A DNA stretch of 64,000 nt from Sorangium cellulosum So ce56. Lineage in GTDB: Bacteria > Myxococcota_A > Polyangia > Polyangiales > Polyangiaceae. The stretch lies in contig NC_010162.1 in NCBI RefSeq assembly GCF_000067165.1, positions 5,835,001-5,899,000 of the forward strand, read 5' to 3'. A program made the translations under genes and the position numbers. The notes below the pieces were generated by a model. That model ran no database searches. It was not told the DNA's origin and worked only from the letters and a program-made list of their open reading frames with translations. This document shows positions 12,001 through 18,706 of the stretch, piece by piece; the stretch's first letter is position 1; each line of letters begins with the position of its first letter.

Positions 12001-15000
12001 CCGGGCGAGCGCGCGTCCCGCGCTCGGATCGCGGGCCAGAACGAGCACAGGCCCTTCGGGCGGCGCCCCTGCCGCGCCGCCGGCCTCCCGCCATGCCGCG
12101 TGATAGAAGCGGACGGCGTGGCTCGCTTCGGCGGCCGGCGGCGCGGCTGCGGCCGGCGGCGCTGCGGCCGGCGGCGCGGCTGCGGCCGGCGGCGCTGTGG
12201 TCGTGGCGCTCGCTCCGGACGCGGTCGCGGTGCTCGCTCCGGGCGCGCTCCGAGGCGCGGGCGCGTCGGGCAGCCAGTAGCGCTGCCGCTGCCACGCATA
12301 ACGCGGCAGCGGGACGCGATGGTCACCCCCTGGGGAAAGGCCCGACCAGTCCAGATCGAGCCCGCGGCAGTAGAGCTCGCCCGCAGCGCGCAGCATCATC
12401 TCCCGTTCGTCTCTCCCCGCCTGCAGGAGCGGCAGCGCGACGCCCTGCGCCTCGACGCGCTGGAGGCTCCGCTGGATCACCTCCGCTAGCGCCGGTTCCG
12501 GGCCGATCTCGAGGAACAGCGCGTCCCGGCCGAGGGCGATGCCCTGGATCGCCTCGTCGAGGCGGCTCGGCTCGCGGAGGTTGCGCGTCGACGAGTGCGA
12601 GGCGTCGAGCGCCGCGCCTCCCACGACGCGAGCGGCCTCGTCGAGGCTCAGGGCACCCGAAAGATGCGCGGCGGCGATCTCCCCGAGCCCCTCGCCCACG
12701 ACCGCCTCGGGCACGACGCCCCAGGAGCGCAGCAGCGCGACGAGGGCGATCTGCACGGCGAAGACGGCGGGGTGCGCGACCTCGGGGCGAGCGAGCCGCG
12801 ACGCGCCCCCCTCGGCGAGGAGCTCCGCCACCACGCCGCAGCCATGGGCGGCGAGCGCCCGGTCGCAGGCCAGGAGCGCCTCGCGGAACACCGGGCTCCA
12901 CCTGGAGAGGACACGCGCCGCGCTGGACGCGCCGGCCCCCGCGGCCTCGTACGACGGGAGCACGAAGACCACGCGCGGCGGCCCTTCCGCTGAGCTCCGA
13001 CCCCGCGCGACCCCCTCGATCGCGCGGCTGCCGTCGCGCAGGACCTCACCGAGCTTGCGGTCCGCCTCCGCCCCGCTCGCGGCCACCACGGCCAGGCGGC
13101 GGCGGTGATGGGCGCGCCGCCGCGCCGCCGAGGCGCACAGCGCGGGCCACGCGGCCCTCGCGAGGTGATCCCGGTAGCGCCCGACCAGGTCCGCAAGCGC
13201 CTCCTCGGTGTGCGCCGAGATCGGCAGCAGCCGCGGCTCCTGCGGCTGCGGCTCCTGCCGACGCTCGCCCCCATCATCCAGGAGCTCTCGCTCCAGGACG
13301 CGACGATCGCCCGCGGACTCGAGCCCCTCCCAGCGCAGCGCCGCACCCTGCTCGAAGAGCCGGGCGGCCGCGCTCCGGATCGTCCGGTGCTCGTCCTCGT
13401 CGCGGCGCATCGATTCGAGGACCAGCGGGGGTTCCCCTGCGCCGTCGAAATGAGGCGGGATGTACCGGAGCAGCGCCGGATGGGGGCTCAGCTCCAGGTA
13501 GATCCGGTGATGGAGCGCGAGCGCGCGCATCGCCTCGTCGAAGCGCACCGGCGAGCAGATGTTGTCGCGCCAGTAGTGCCAGCCGAGCTCGCCCCCCTCG
13601 ACCGGACCGGCGCGCACCGTGGAGATCATCGGCACCACGGCCCGCCCCGGCGACAGCCGCGCCGACAGCCTGTCCACCGCCTCGGCGAACGGCTCCACCA
13701 GCGGGCAGTGGGAGCTCATCGCGTTGAGCCCGTGGCAGTAGACGCCCCGGCTCTCCAGCGTGCCGAGGAGCTGCTGCAGCGCCGCGCGCCCCCCGCAGAT
13801 CAGGCAGGAGCCCGGCGCGTTGCGCGCCGCCAGGTGGAGGGCGCCGCCGATCCCCTGCTCCGCGGCGATGCGCTCGACCTCCTCGAAGTTCGCCCCCACC
13901 ACCGCGAGCGCGCCGTCCCCCGAGGCGACGGTGCGCTGGTAGATCGCGCCGAGCTCACGGGCGACCCGCATCGCGTCGTCCAGGCTCAGGATCCCCGCGG
14001 CGTAGGCCGCCGCCACCTCACCCGAGCTGTGCCCCACCACCGCCGCGGGCTCGACGCCGAAGGAGCGCCACAGGTCGACGAGCGCGATCTGCACCGCGGT
14101 CAGCGCGGGAAAGGCGGCCTCGAGCGCGTCCGGGTCGGCCAGCGGGGACCGGGCGGCGTCCGCCCAGAGGACCTCGGTCAGCGACCAGCCCGCGGCCTCG
14201 CGCAGCGCGGCGTCGCAGCGCGCCAGCGCCTGCTGGAACACGGGTTCTGCCATCCACAGCCGCTGCGCCATGCCCGCCCACTGCGGCCCGATCCCGGGAA
14301 AGACGAAGACCGGCCGGGCAGCGCCCTCCGGCGCGGCCCCCGGCGGTGCCTTCAGGGACGCGACGGACGCGAGGCGGGCGCTCAGGTCGGCGCGCAGCGC
14401 GTCGCGCGAGGCGCCTTCGGCCACGAGCCGGCACGGGGCGGCCCGCACGCGCGAGGCCGCGGCCCCGCAGAGCTCGCCGAGGGGGACATCGCGCGCGCCG
14501 CCGTCGAGCACGCGCAGCCACGCCCGGGCCTCCTCGGCCAGCTCGTCGGGCCTCGCCGCGGCGAGGGGCAGCAGGTGGGTTGGCCGCTCAGGCAGGCCTT
14601 CCAGGACCATGTGCGCGTTGGTGCCGCCGTAGCCGAAGGAGCTGACGCCGGCGCGCGGCGGTCCCTCCCCGCTCTCCGGCCACGGCGCGAGCCCGGTCAC
14701 CACGCCCAGGCGGAGCGCGCCGAAGTCGATGTGCGGGTTCGGCGTCTCGTAGTTGCAGCTCGGCACGAGCGTGCGGTGGTGGAGGCACAGCACGGTCTTG
14801 ATGAGCCCGGCCACCCCGGCCGCCGCTTCCAGGTGGCCGATGTTCGTCTTCACGGAGCCGATCCGGAGGCCGTCCTCCGCCGGGCGCCCGGCGCCGTAGA
14901 CGGCGCCCAGCGCCGCCGCCTCCACGGGATCGCCCAGCTCGGTCCCGGTCCCGTGGGCCTCCACGTACTGGACCGAGCGCGGCGCCACGCCCGCCCGCGC

Positions 15001-16206
15001 GCAGGCCTCGCGCAGGACCGCCTCCTGCGCGCGCGGGTTCGGCGCCGTGAGCCCGTTGCTCGGACCGTCGTTGTTCACCGCGCTGCCCCGGATGACGCCG
15101 TAGATCCGATCCCCGTCGCGCTGCGCCCGCGACAGCGGCTTGAGCAGGAGGACGCCCCCGCCCTCGCCCCGCACGTACCCGTCCGCCCTCGCGTCGAAGG
15201 TCCAGCACCGGCCGGTGGGCGACATGACGCCGAGCTTGTGCATGCCGATCGCGGCGTCGGGCGCCAGCATCAGATTCACGCCGCCGATCAGGGCGAGATC
15301 GCACTCCCCGGCGCGGATGGCCTGGCACGCCAGGTGTGCGGCCACCAGGCTCGACGAGCACGCCGTCTCCACGGTCATGCTCGGGCCGTTCAGCTCGAGG
15401 AAGTACGAGACGCGGTTCGCCACGATGCAGTGGGAGGTCCCTGTGCTCGAGTAGGCCGTCACGGCCTCGATCCCGCGCCGGCTCTGGAGCGCGGCGTAAT
15501 CGCCGAACAGGACCCCGAAATAGACCCCTGTGCGGCTCTCCTTGAGTGTCGCCGGGACGACCCCCGCGTCCTCGATGGCCTCCCAGCACAGCTCCAGGGT
15601 GAGGCGCTGCTGCGGGTCCATGTCCGCCGCCTCTCGCGGAGAGATCCCGAAGAACAGGGGATCGAAGCCGTCCACCCGATCCAGGAACCCGCCCCACCGC
15701 GAGGCGCTCGTCCGGTCAGGGGCGGCGCCCTCCTCGCCGCCTCCCGGCGCGGTCTCCCAGCGGTCGGGAGGCACGCTCCGGATCGCGCTCTCGCCGCGGC
15801 AGAGCGCGCTCCAGAAGGCGTCGATATCGTCCGCGCCGGGGAAACGGCAGCTCATGCCGATGATGGCAATGGGCTCGTCCTGCCGCTCTGGCGTCCCCTC
15901 GGCCGCGGCGCGCTCCTTCGCCGGCCCTCGGGCCAGGTGCGTGGCCAGGCTCTCGAGCGTGGGATACGACCACAGCAGCGTGAGCGGCAGAGCGCGATCG
16001 ATCTCGGCGGACAGCCGTCTCAGGAGCGCGATAGCGCCGACCGAGTCGAGCCCCAGGGTGCGAAACGGCACGCCGGGGTCGATATCCTCTTTCGCCCGCC
16101 CGAGCAGCTCGGCGGCAGCTCGGCGGAGCGCGCCGACGAGCGCTGCTTTCTTGTCACTGGAGCGATCTTCTCTGTCACTTTCACGATCAAAGGATCCGCC
16201 GTCCAT
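1..16206 (-). CDS. Giant modular polyketide synthase, mixed cis-AT/trans-AT, C-terminus outside window
   Basis: One stop-free frame of 5402 residues that runs off the window at position 1. It builds and reduces a polyketide chain on carrier domains. Order by residue: ACP (Ser55); KS1 110-530 (Cys283); AT 630-920 (GHSSGE, Ser727); a relic AT 1075-1250; KR 1600-1780; ACP (Ser1902); KS2 2000-2435 (Cys2173); an ACP-like domain with Gln2533 instead of Ser; KR 3000-3180; C-methyltransferase 3260-3640 (LEIGAGTGG near 3441); ACP (Ser3717); KS3 3840-4262 (Cys4010); a DH-like domain 4446-4710 lacking catalytic residues; KR 4964-5140; the front of a second methyltransferase. The three KS domains keep Cys-His-His. 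Only module 1 has an AT, so modules 2 and 3 probably use the AT encoded just upstream. Start: ATG at 16206, with GGAAAGG 5 nt before it. Starting with an ACP suggests a loading carrier. Product unknown; no thioesterase in view. Confidence 0.95.
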   Translation of the reverse strand, partial: MDGGSFDRESDREDRSSDKKAALVGALRRAAAELLGRAKEDIDPGVPFRTLGLDSVGAIALLRRLSAEIDRALPLTLLWSYPTLESLATHLARGPAKERAAAEGTPERQDEPIAIIGMSCRFPGADDIDAFWSALCRGESAIRSVPPDRWETAPGGGEEGAAPDRTSASRWGGFLDRVDGFDPLFFGISPREAADMDPQQRLTLELCWEAIEDAGVVPATLKESRTGVYFGVLFGDYAALQSRRGIEAVTAYSSTGTSHCIVANRVSYFLELNGPSMTVETACSSSLVAAHLACQAIRAGECDLALIGGVNLMLAPDAAIGMHKLGVMSPTGRCWTFDARADGYVRGEGGGVLLLKPLSRAQRDGDRIYGVIRGSAVNNDGPSNGLTAPNPRAQEAVLREACARAGVAPRSVQYVEAHGTGTELGDPVEAAALGAVYGAGRPAEDGLRIGSVKTNIGHLEAAAGVAGLIKTVLCLHHRTLVPSCNYETPNPHIDFGALRLGVVTGLAPWPESGEGPPRAGVSSFGYGGTNAHMVLEGLPERPTHLLPLAAARPDELAEEARAWLRVLDGGARDVPLGELCGAAASRVRAAPCRLVAEGASRDALRADLSARLASVASLKAPPGAAPEGAARPVFVFPGIGPQWAGMAQRLWMAEPVFQQALARCDAALREAAGWSLTEVLWADAARSPLADPDALEAAFPALTAVQIALVDLWRSFGVEPAAVVGHSSGEVAAAYAAGILSLDDAMRVARELGAIYQRTVASGDGALAVVGANFEEVERIAAEQGIGGALHLAARNAPGSCLICGGRAALQQLLGTLESRGVYCHGLNAMSSHCPLVEPFAEAVDRLSARLSPGRAVVPMISTVRAGPVEGGELGWHYWRDNICSPVRFDEAMRALALHHRIYLELSPHPALLRYIPPHFDGAGEPPLVLESMRRDEDEHRTIRSAAARLFEQGAALRWEGLESAGDRRVLERELLDDGGERRQEPQPQEPRLLPISAHTEEALADLVGRYRDHLARAAWPALCASAARRRAHHRRRLAVVAASGAEADRKLGEVLRDGSRAIEGVARGRSSAEGPPRVVFVLPSYEAAGAGASSAARVLSRWSPVFREALLACDRALAAHGCGVVAELLAEGGASRLARPEVAHPAVFAVQIALVALLRSWGVVPEAVVGEGLGEIAAAHLSGALSLDEAARVVGGAALDASHSSTRNLREPSRLDEAIQGIALGRDALFLEIGPEPALAEVIQRSLQRVEAQGVALPLLQAGRDEREMMLRAAGELYCRGLDLDWSGLSPGGDHRVPLPRYAWQRQRYWLPDAPAPRSAPGASTATASGASATTTAPPAAAAPPAAAPPAAAAPPAAEASHAVRFYHAAWREAGGAAGAPPEGPVLVLARDPSAGRALARHLRGQPVVVVKPGEAFLQEDDTTFAIEPRRADHYRLLAEKLRERGAAPRHVLHLWSLGAEAARESLADKLDRGIHSLLPLLQEMRPREGGAPLSVRYVYPSSDRDPGHVHAAVAGFARSVRQESDRLRLEVVGLSVAAHEAFHLDAWLGRIVGAWDGGDEVEVRFEGSRRLVRRFAALDPALSSEGSLALRAFKDEGVHVITGGAGGLGALFARHLARTSRARIALCGRSAPDPRTQAVLQEIDALGGQAAYFQADIGDSGQAAALIQAVKRRFSRIDGVIHAAGVLRDGLCLSKTRKDMAEVLAPKVLGTLALDEATRDEPLDFFVMFSSFVGALGNVGQSDYAYANRFMDEFAVWREAQRARGARTGKTLSIGWPLWREGGMQMDRSTAQRLELTLGMSPLTTATGLDAFDRGLRLPHETFLVLEGVPERLDRALGVGTTVPAARPRSAPRRSATAAEDAALNARFQAELLEIIGAILSIAPRDIDPQEEMSAYGFDSTTFVELTNQLNTSYGVDLTPSVFFEHRTIGSVVRTLCGSHGDAIRARWSGPAARAGDGASGEPRNEGTAQGGPRVAGGAPPAKAAPRRFQPAMAAGPLEREPIAVIGMSGVFPASDSVDELWSHLEAGRDVIEVIPRDRWNWEEHWASSEELDKTAVRWGGFMKHVDRFDAAFFGISPREAALMDPQQRILLEITWKAIEHAGYRPSSLSGSRTGVYVGIGNADYREVMARRLVPAEAHLATGALSHAIAPNRISYLLNLHGPSEVVDSACSSSLVAVCRAVDALLAGECDTALAGGVNVIVSPTLYISLSKAGMLSPDGRCKTFDKDADGYVRSEGAGMLLLKRLSRALEDGDPIHGILRGHAVNHGGRVNTLTTPNPSAQAALVAEAWRRAGVDPATVSYIETHGTGTKLGDPIEIEALKKAFEALFAQQGAAAPDAPFCALGSIKTNIGHLETAAGIAGLIKILLAMKHKKLPGNLHFRELNPYIRLEGSPFFVLDRTVPWDPIEGAPRRAGISSFGFGGVNAHVVVEDFEASEARPGAAAVDARAPRVVVLSARSEERLRAQAAQLCEHLRRVPFGAEPEVSRDLADLADLADLVGRDLLLMAAGVLRHEPDDIEPEGDLLEIGFDQVGLSVFTSRINERYHLHLTPHGLGAHHSLRTLAQHLCHSFEAPLRDCYQAARAPSQPSPAAGPIALADLAYTLQVGREPMNARLAVVASDIAELSDKLGLFVSGRDRIEGLFHGSVRGRDDDLMHLVSGTEGRAFLDAILASQNLAKLARLWVLGAEVDWEMLYSPGEAPRRISLPGYAFARDRHWFSPPEAPAARARDDRATILDDSSRGDARLDGISVTESERAAGTARGDSMLFVPRWVPRALPAPAAGSPAPWAERTLVLYTQDGAPLKEALVELLGRDRVVARRIEGGRGRTGEGPLELAMPGEAFGAVIFLGGVRARPWDVEDAQALEEGLEHGAFALLHLVRELAARRAVDRPRRLCVVASDVYPVLPGAHTNPAGATLYGLCRVLAHELPELMVSCLDLGLDEQGGAAESSALLGLARAVLDEPPHPDGAVTAIRRGQRTCRVIAPALLSEPAADAPTLRPRGTYLILGGAGRLGVDVSRFLARKLQARLVWVGRSPLDAGIQAKIAAVEAEGGEVLYAQADAADPAALRAAVAHARARFGAVNGAFHSALSYQGAPLASMDTDTFARVLSPKVQGSVALYRALADEPLDFLVFFSSIQSFTGDKSQSNYAAGCAFKDAFADHLRARAPFPVKTINWGYWQSGDEEYDRRLVTLGYQAMPPEAGMEALLRVLSSPVHQALAVKADDDVLAAMGVDLGHEVILLPRRYPALLSTTPAMGAAPAAEEVGRALNALDELDRWGRRALARQLGAMGLFRAKGRSIDREALREHLGILPRHGRFFDAALSLLAREGVVRVEGDRVTVGAAPAFAVEAPGAPSGPAFSGIGAHVALLSTCLQHLPAILAGEALATELLFSGGSMARVEGIYRNNPVADHFNRLVARRVVEIVRARLAHLGEGETLDLLEIGAGTGGTSAVVLEALAPFASRIRYVYTDVSRAFLRHGEQTFGQAHPFVAFERLDIERDPGEQGFLPGSFDVILATNVLHATRSMRATITRVKRLLRAHGWLIVNEQTAVQDYNTLTFGLLDGWWLSEDSELRVPGSPLLDAEGWRGLLAGLGFERIGLESTSIEGLRPTQHVITAESDGWVLGEARRPASGQLGARAVVARERSEPAASERGTRPVEATSAAPTGRPAGARSGEAVKERIAHRVAAEVALALGSTVAEVPTSAPFVEYGVDSIIGVDLVNRLNGAFGTALRATVLYDYPDVNALSELLWQEHGEAIATRWTEVARLDGEPPTRLPEEQAPHRSADDLFRHGPSRRDVPAPASASASAARSLAAPAMFTQADDGAAVGPAPRVVSTDIAIIGMSGRFPGANGLDAYWQNLAAGVCSVTEVPRDRWDPAVFYDPDPRDVDKTYSKWGGFLEDIDSFDASFFNISGKEADLSDPQQRLFLQEAFHALEDAGYADASVSETRCGVFVGADRGEYLSLLRDEGARREGQCVWGNDVSVLASRISYFLDLKGPALAVHTACSSSLVAVHLACRALMDGDCDMALAGGIFVNLTADWFILWSSGSMLSPAGECRAFDNRADGFVPGEGVGVVVLKPLHAALRDGDRILGIIKGSGVNQDGRTNGISAPSTLSQTELEVSVYERSGVSPATVGYVEAHGTGTKLGDPIEVEALTRAFRRFTDERQYCAIGSVKTNIGHAATAAGMAGLLKILLAMQHGEIPPSLHFREANEHIDFASSPFFVSTARTAWRPIGGAPRRAAISAFGIGGTNAHLVLEEPPARDRAPVRAAWPWYPVVLSARTEDALHRKIADLDRWLEQGGADSDLGDVAYTLAAGKPQFKHRAAFVASDGRGLLESTRAALREGAAEGFVSPRSTAQPAAPQESGGRLVGELREARALPPQSVREKLLALAELWVGGGAVDWKALLGEGSYQRLSLPTYPFAQERHWFTARGAGLSPRSGPLHPLLDALELSESLGEGLSYVKDISGAAGVDLRLAGQTLLCPFALLEMARVALEHARPGSGSGLRAVSWGDLRPLHGGVHRLRVALHRQDGGLAFRIQADGKEGDLLSGQGAVDAPGEGTGGEIAIASVIARCPRRLDGEAFHASLEPRGLHEQAERRVIQVVHVGDGEALARYELPRSAAREPARIWLHPALLTGALHVAASLEEDRIEASVPASLAGVEVSRAPRGSGFLYARKIAEGRYHLAILDEEGQVCAKLQELRTRPLRRGARCALFLPRWVAAPSRAGEGSRPDAGGRDAGRTVVVVYPPAEQALASALTEVYGGERVLAVRLGSRTRRLDARSWEVDTADPGAWEQPLRDASLVSTLHFLGGISRDEASLHDGEALDRCLNQGLFALFRLVKAVSRAGLMLAPLRFQVVTSRAFPVLPGEVNALYGGALLGWSRSLAGEYPGVRVEYVDLDLGEAGEPLTGAAREAVLGALMDGSAEVAAWRGGQRFVPTIEPLSVPANERSAFRPGGVYLIVGGAGGIGHTLGLHLARRYKARLILIGRRPEDEEIRGKVRRIEALGGAALYLRADVADPVALRAAVDAGKARFGALHGVVHSALRLEDRTIDRMDEATLRAALAPKVQGSQVLCAVTRGEPLDFILFFSSAQSQASRPGQSNYAAASTFQDAFALGLARRLDTAVKVLNWGYWGSVGVVADDRHRERFAAMGIGSIEPDEGMAAVEQALTARVERVMPIKAEPHALVELGCDLGRQCQHYPESGLPVLQHARSSIGAPPAPAGVLLAFHDGFGELVRLGQRCLLAAFQRLGVFRASGERYELAALKAALRIAPAHERLFPVLLAHLAEAGWLELDGGGSRITVRSAPRVERASLEHEKERLLARRPEIRHHAELLWLCLERYPDVLTGAVAATDVMFPGASMEKVEGVHKGNVLTDYVNRRVVDVVLAYVRER
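2080..2871 (-). other. Dehydratase-like domain lacking catalytic His and Asp
   Basis: It follows KS3 and begins HPLLDALELS like PKS dehydratases. The His of the HxxxGxxxxP motif is Leu4480 (DLRLAGQTLLCP), and the Asp of the second motif is Thr4643 (HPALLTGALH). Dehydration by this domain is therefore unlikely, and the module probably leaves a beta-hydroxyl. Confidence 0.75.
8497..8739 (-). other. Carrier-protein-like domain without the phosphopantetheine serine
   Basis: Between KS2 and its KR lies an ACP-like stretch (residues about 2490-2570). The usual G-x-D-S motif reads GFDQVGLSVF, so Gln2533 replaces the attachment Ser and the domain cannot carry a chain. The helix pattern and the position in the post-KS linker suggest a structural or docking role, or decay. 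Confidence 0.65.
12457..12984 (-). other. Relic acyltransferase domain inside the PKS
   Basis: This sits directly after the intact AT and its own KS-AT-type linker, with no KS in front. The front keeps an AT-like start (VVFVLPSYEA) and the nucleophile region reads GEGLGE, so both His and Ser of GHSxGE are gone (Gly1173 at the Ser place). The text then jumps to the AT end (FLEIGPEPAL), leaving out about 100 residues including the substrate-choice loop. It cannot load substrate; it may serve as structure only. Confidence 0.8.
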
Positions 16207-16285
16207 CACGACCTTTCCCGCGTCGGCGCCCGGGCGCGCGCCACCGCGCCCGCGGCGCCGCTAGCATCCCTGGCAATGGCCCCGC

Positions 16286-18706
16286 TCACGCAGCGTTCAT
16301 GGCTGCGTACGGGTGCGCGGGCGCATAGCGCTGGGCCACGTGAGCGAGCAGCGCGGCCGTGGATTCCATCAGCCGGAGGGCGATGACGTCGGCGTGCCGG
16401 TTCCGCCAACTCTCGAGCTCCGTCCCTGTGACCCACTGGTTGAACGCGCCCAGCGCCGGGCTGCAATAGACCTGGAAGTCGACCTTGTTGCCCTCGTCGC
16501 CGCGCAGCGCGAGCTTGAAGGCGTGGTCGAGGTACCATTTGAAGACGAGGGCCATCCTGTGCTTGGGGTCGCGCTCGGCCCGCTCGATCTCTCTCGGGCT
16601 CTTCTCCCGCAGGAGCGCCCTCGTCTCTTCCCATACCTGCTGGAAGGAGCGCTTGAAGTACTTCTGCTGGACGTGGGTGCTCGTCTTCTCGTCGATCTCT
16701 TCGAGCGCGCCGTGGTGGCGATAGAGCTCGTACAGCTTGTTCGCCCTCGCCGCGAAGAACACGCCCTTCTTGAGGACCTGGACCTTCGCGCCGAGCTCGA
16801 ACATGTCGCTGGCCGGCGCGTAATCCGTATCCTGGACGTGGACGCCCTGGAGCATGTCCTTGACGGCATCGCTCGTGCCGGCCTCCACCGTGCATTGATT
16901 GATCGAGCCCGTGACGATGTAATCGGCGCCGAGCACGAACGCCGCGAGCGCGGCCTCGGGCGTGCCGATCCCCCCGGCGGCGCCGATCCGGATCGTCTGC
17001 GCATAGCCATGCTGCTTCACGGCCTCGTCCCGCAGCCGGATCATCGTGGGGAGCAGGACGGCGGCGGCGCCGTGGTCCGAGCTCCCGGCGCAGTCCGCGG
17101 TCACGGTCAGGTCGTCCGCCATCGGCAAGCGCCTGGCCATCTCGGCCTGAGCGGCGCTGATCTTGCCGGCGGCGAGCAACCTCTCCACGATGCGCGCGGG
17201 GGCCGGGCTGCAGAACGCCTGGGCGATCTCGGGGCGCGACACCTTCGCGAGGACGCGGTTCTTGCGGAGGATCGCGCCGTTCGCGCCGCACTCGAGCCCC
17301 TTGAGCCGGAAGCGCACCAGCGCCGGCGTGAGCTGGATGTACCCCGACGCCTCCACGTTCCTGATGCCGAGTCGGAGGTACAGGTCGACCATCTCCTCCT
17401 CGACCTCGGGGAGGGCGGGGTTCGACGGGAGGTCCACGCCGTAGCTCGCCCCTGCGCCGAGCTCACGCTCGATAAAGGAGACGGCGCTCTCGATCGCGGG
17501 CAGCGTCATCCCGGCGGTGCCGAGGAAGCCCATGAAGCCGGCCTTGCCCATGCGGACGCAGAGCTCCTTCGAGGAGATGCCGTCGCGCATGGAGCCCGCG
17601 ATGCAGGCATAGCGGAGGCGGTAATCCGATCGGAACGACGCCGCGCCCAGGGACCCGGCCGTGACGCCCGAGCCCTCAGCGACGTCCGCCGCCGGCGCGA
17701 TCGCGCGCGGCGCCGCGTGCGACGGGCGCTCGGCCACCGGCGACGGGCGCTCGGCCGCCGGCGACGGGCGCTCGGCCGCCGGCGACGGGCGCTCGGCCAC
17801 CGGCGATGGGCGCTCGGCCTCCGGCCCCGCCCCTGCGGGCCGCGGTGCCGAGAGCGGCGTGGCCTCCTGCTTGATCTGCTGGACGAGCTTCGTCAGGACG
17901 TTACCGGGCCCGATCTCCTTGAAGTCGGTCTCGCCGAGCCCCATGAGGTACCTGATGCTGTCGGTCCACTGAACAGAGCTCGTGATCTGCTCGGTGAGGA
18001 GCTGGGACGCTCGCCCGTCGACGTAGGGGCGCGCGGTGACGTTCGAGACGACCGGGATGCCCGGGTTCCGCAGATCAAAGCGCGCGATGTAGGCGGCGAA
18101 CTCTTCCCTCGCCTCCGCCATCAGCGGGGAGTGGAACGCGCCGCTCACGTTGAGCGGCACATACCGCGCCCCCGCAATGCCGTCGAACACGGGCTTGGCC
18201 CGCTGGATCTCCTCTGCCGCGCCGGAGATGACGATCTGCGAGGGGGTGTTGTGGTTCGCGATGTGGAGCCGGCGGAGCCCGTGCCTCTGCAGCGCTTCGA
18301 GGATGTCGTCCTCGCGCAGGCCGAACACCGCGGCCATGCCGCCCTTGTCGGCCTTGCTCATCAGCTCTCCCCTCTTCTTGACGAGGAGGAGGCCGGTCTC
18401 GAAGTCGAACGCGCCCGCGGCGAGCAGGGCGCTGTACTCTCCCAGGCTATGGCCCGCCAGGTACGCTGGCCGCACCCCCTGGTCCTCGAGCCGCTGGTAG
18501 TACGAGAGGGCGTTGATCGTGAACAACGCGGGCTGTGTGTACTGCGTCTGATTCAGCCGCTGATCGGGGTTTTCGAGGCACAGCTCCTTGATCGAGTAGC
18601 CCAGGATCTCGTCGGCGGCGCCGATGACGCGGCGGAACCGATCGAAGAGATCCGCTCCCATTCCCTTGCGTTGCGCTCCCTGTCCGGGAAAAACGAATAC
18701 CGCCAT
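16286..18706 (-). CDS. Trans-acting malonyl acyltransferase fused to PfaD-type enoylreductase
   Basis: 806 residues. The N-terminal half is an acyltransferase: FPGQGAQ at 6-12, GHSLGE with Ser87, and GAFH at 189-192, the pattern of malonyl-specific enzymes. A linker with five AERPSPx repeats (about 297-331) joins it to a PfaD/2-nitropropane-dioxygenase-type flavin enoylreductase (360-806, with IGAAGGIGTPEAA and VTGSINQCTVEAG). Such AT-ER fusions are a hallmark of trans-AT polyketide clusters: the AT loads malonyl on AT-less modules, and the ER saturates double bonds in trans. The next gene starts 79 nt downstream, so they form one operon. I chose ATG at 18706 because the AT fold starts there (MAVFVFPG) and a GAGG lies upstream; a longer reading from 18850 adds sequence that does not fit. 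The fold call is secure; the division of labour is inferred. Confidence 0.95.
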   Translation of the reverse strand: MAVFVFPGQGAQRKGMGADLFDRFRRVIGAADEILGYSIKELCLENPDQRLNQTQYTQPALFTINALSYYQRLEDQGVRPAYLAGHSLGEYSALLAAGAFDFETGLLLVKKRGELMSKADKGGMAAVFGLREDDILEALQRHGLRRLHIANHNTPSQIVISGAAEEIQRAKPVFDGIAGARYVPLNVSGAFHSPLMAEAREEFAAYIARFDLRNPGIPVVSNVTARPYVDGRASQLLTEQITSSVQWTDSIRYLMGLGETDFKEIGPGNVLTKLVQQIKQEATPLSAPRPAGAGPEAERPSPVAERPSPAAERPSPAAERPSPVAERPSHAAPRAIAPAADVAEGSGVTAGSLGAASFRSDYRLRYACIAGSMRDGISSKELCVRMGKAGFMGFLGTAGMTLPAIESAVSFIERELGAGASYGVDLPSNPALPEVEEEMVDLYLRLGIRNVEASGYIQLTPALVRFRLKGLECGANGAILRKNRVLAKVSRPEIAQAFCSPAPARIVERLLAAGKISAAQAEMARRLPMADDLTVTADCAGSSDHGAAAVLLPTMIRLRDEAVKQHGYAQTIRIGAAGGIGTPEAALAAFVLGADYIVTGSINQCTVEAGTSDAVKDMLQGVHVQDTDYAPASDMFELGAKVQVLKKGVFFAARANKLYELYRHHGALEEIDEKTSTHVQQKYFKRSFQQVWEETRALLREKSPREIERAERDPKHRMALVFKWYLDHAFKLALRGDEGNKVDFQVYCSPALGAFNQWVTGTELESWRNRHADVIALRLMESTAALLAHVAQRYAPAHPYAAMNAA
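17720..17820 (-). repeat. 21-nt tandem repeat coding the AT-ER linker
   Basis: About five copies of a 21-nt unit, nearly identical, encode the heptad AERPSPA/V between the AT and ER domains. The near identity at DNA level points to recent slippage expansion of a flexible Pro-rich linker. Confidence 0.9.
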
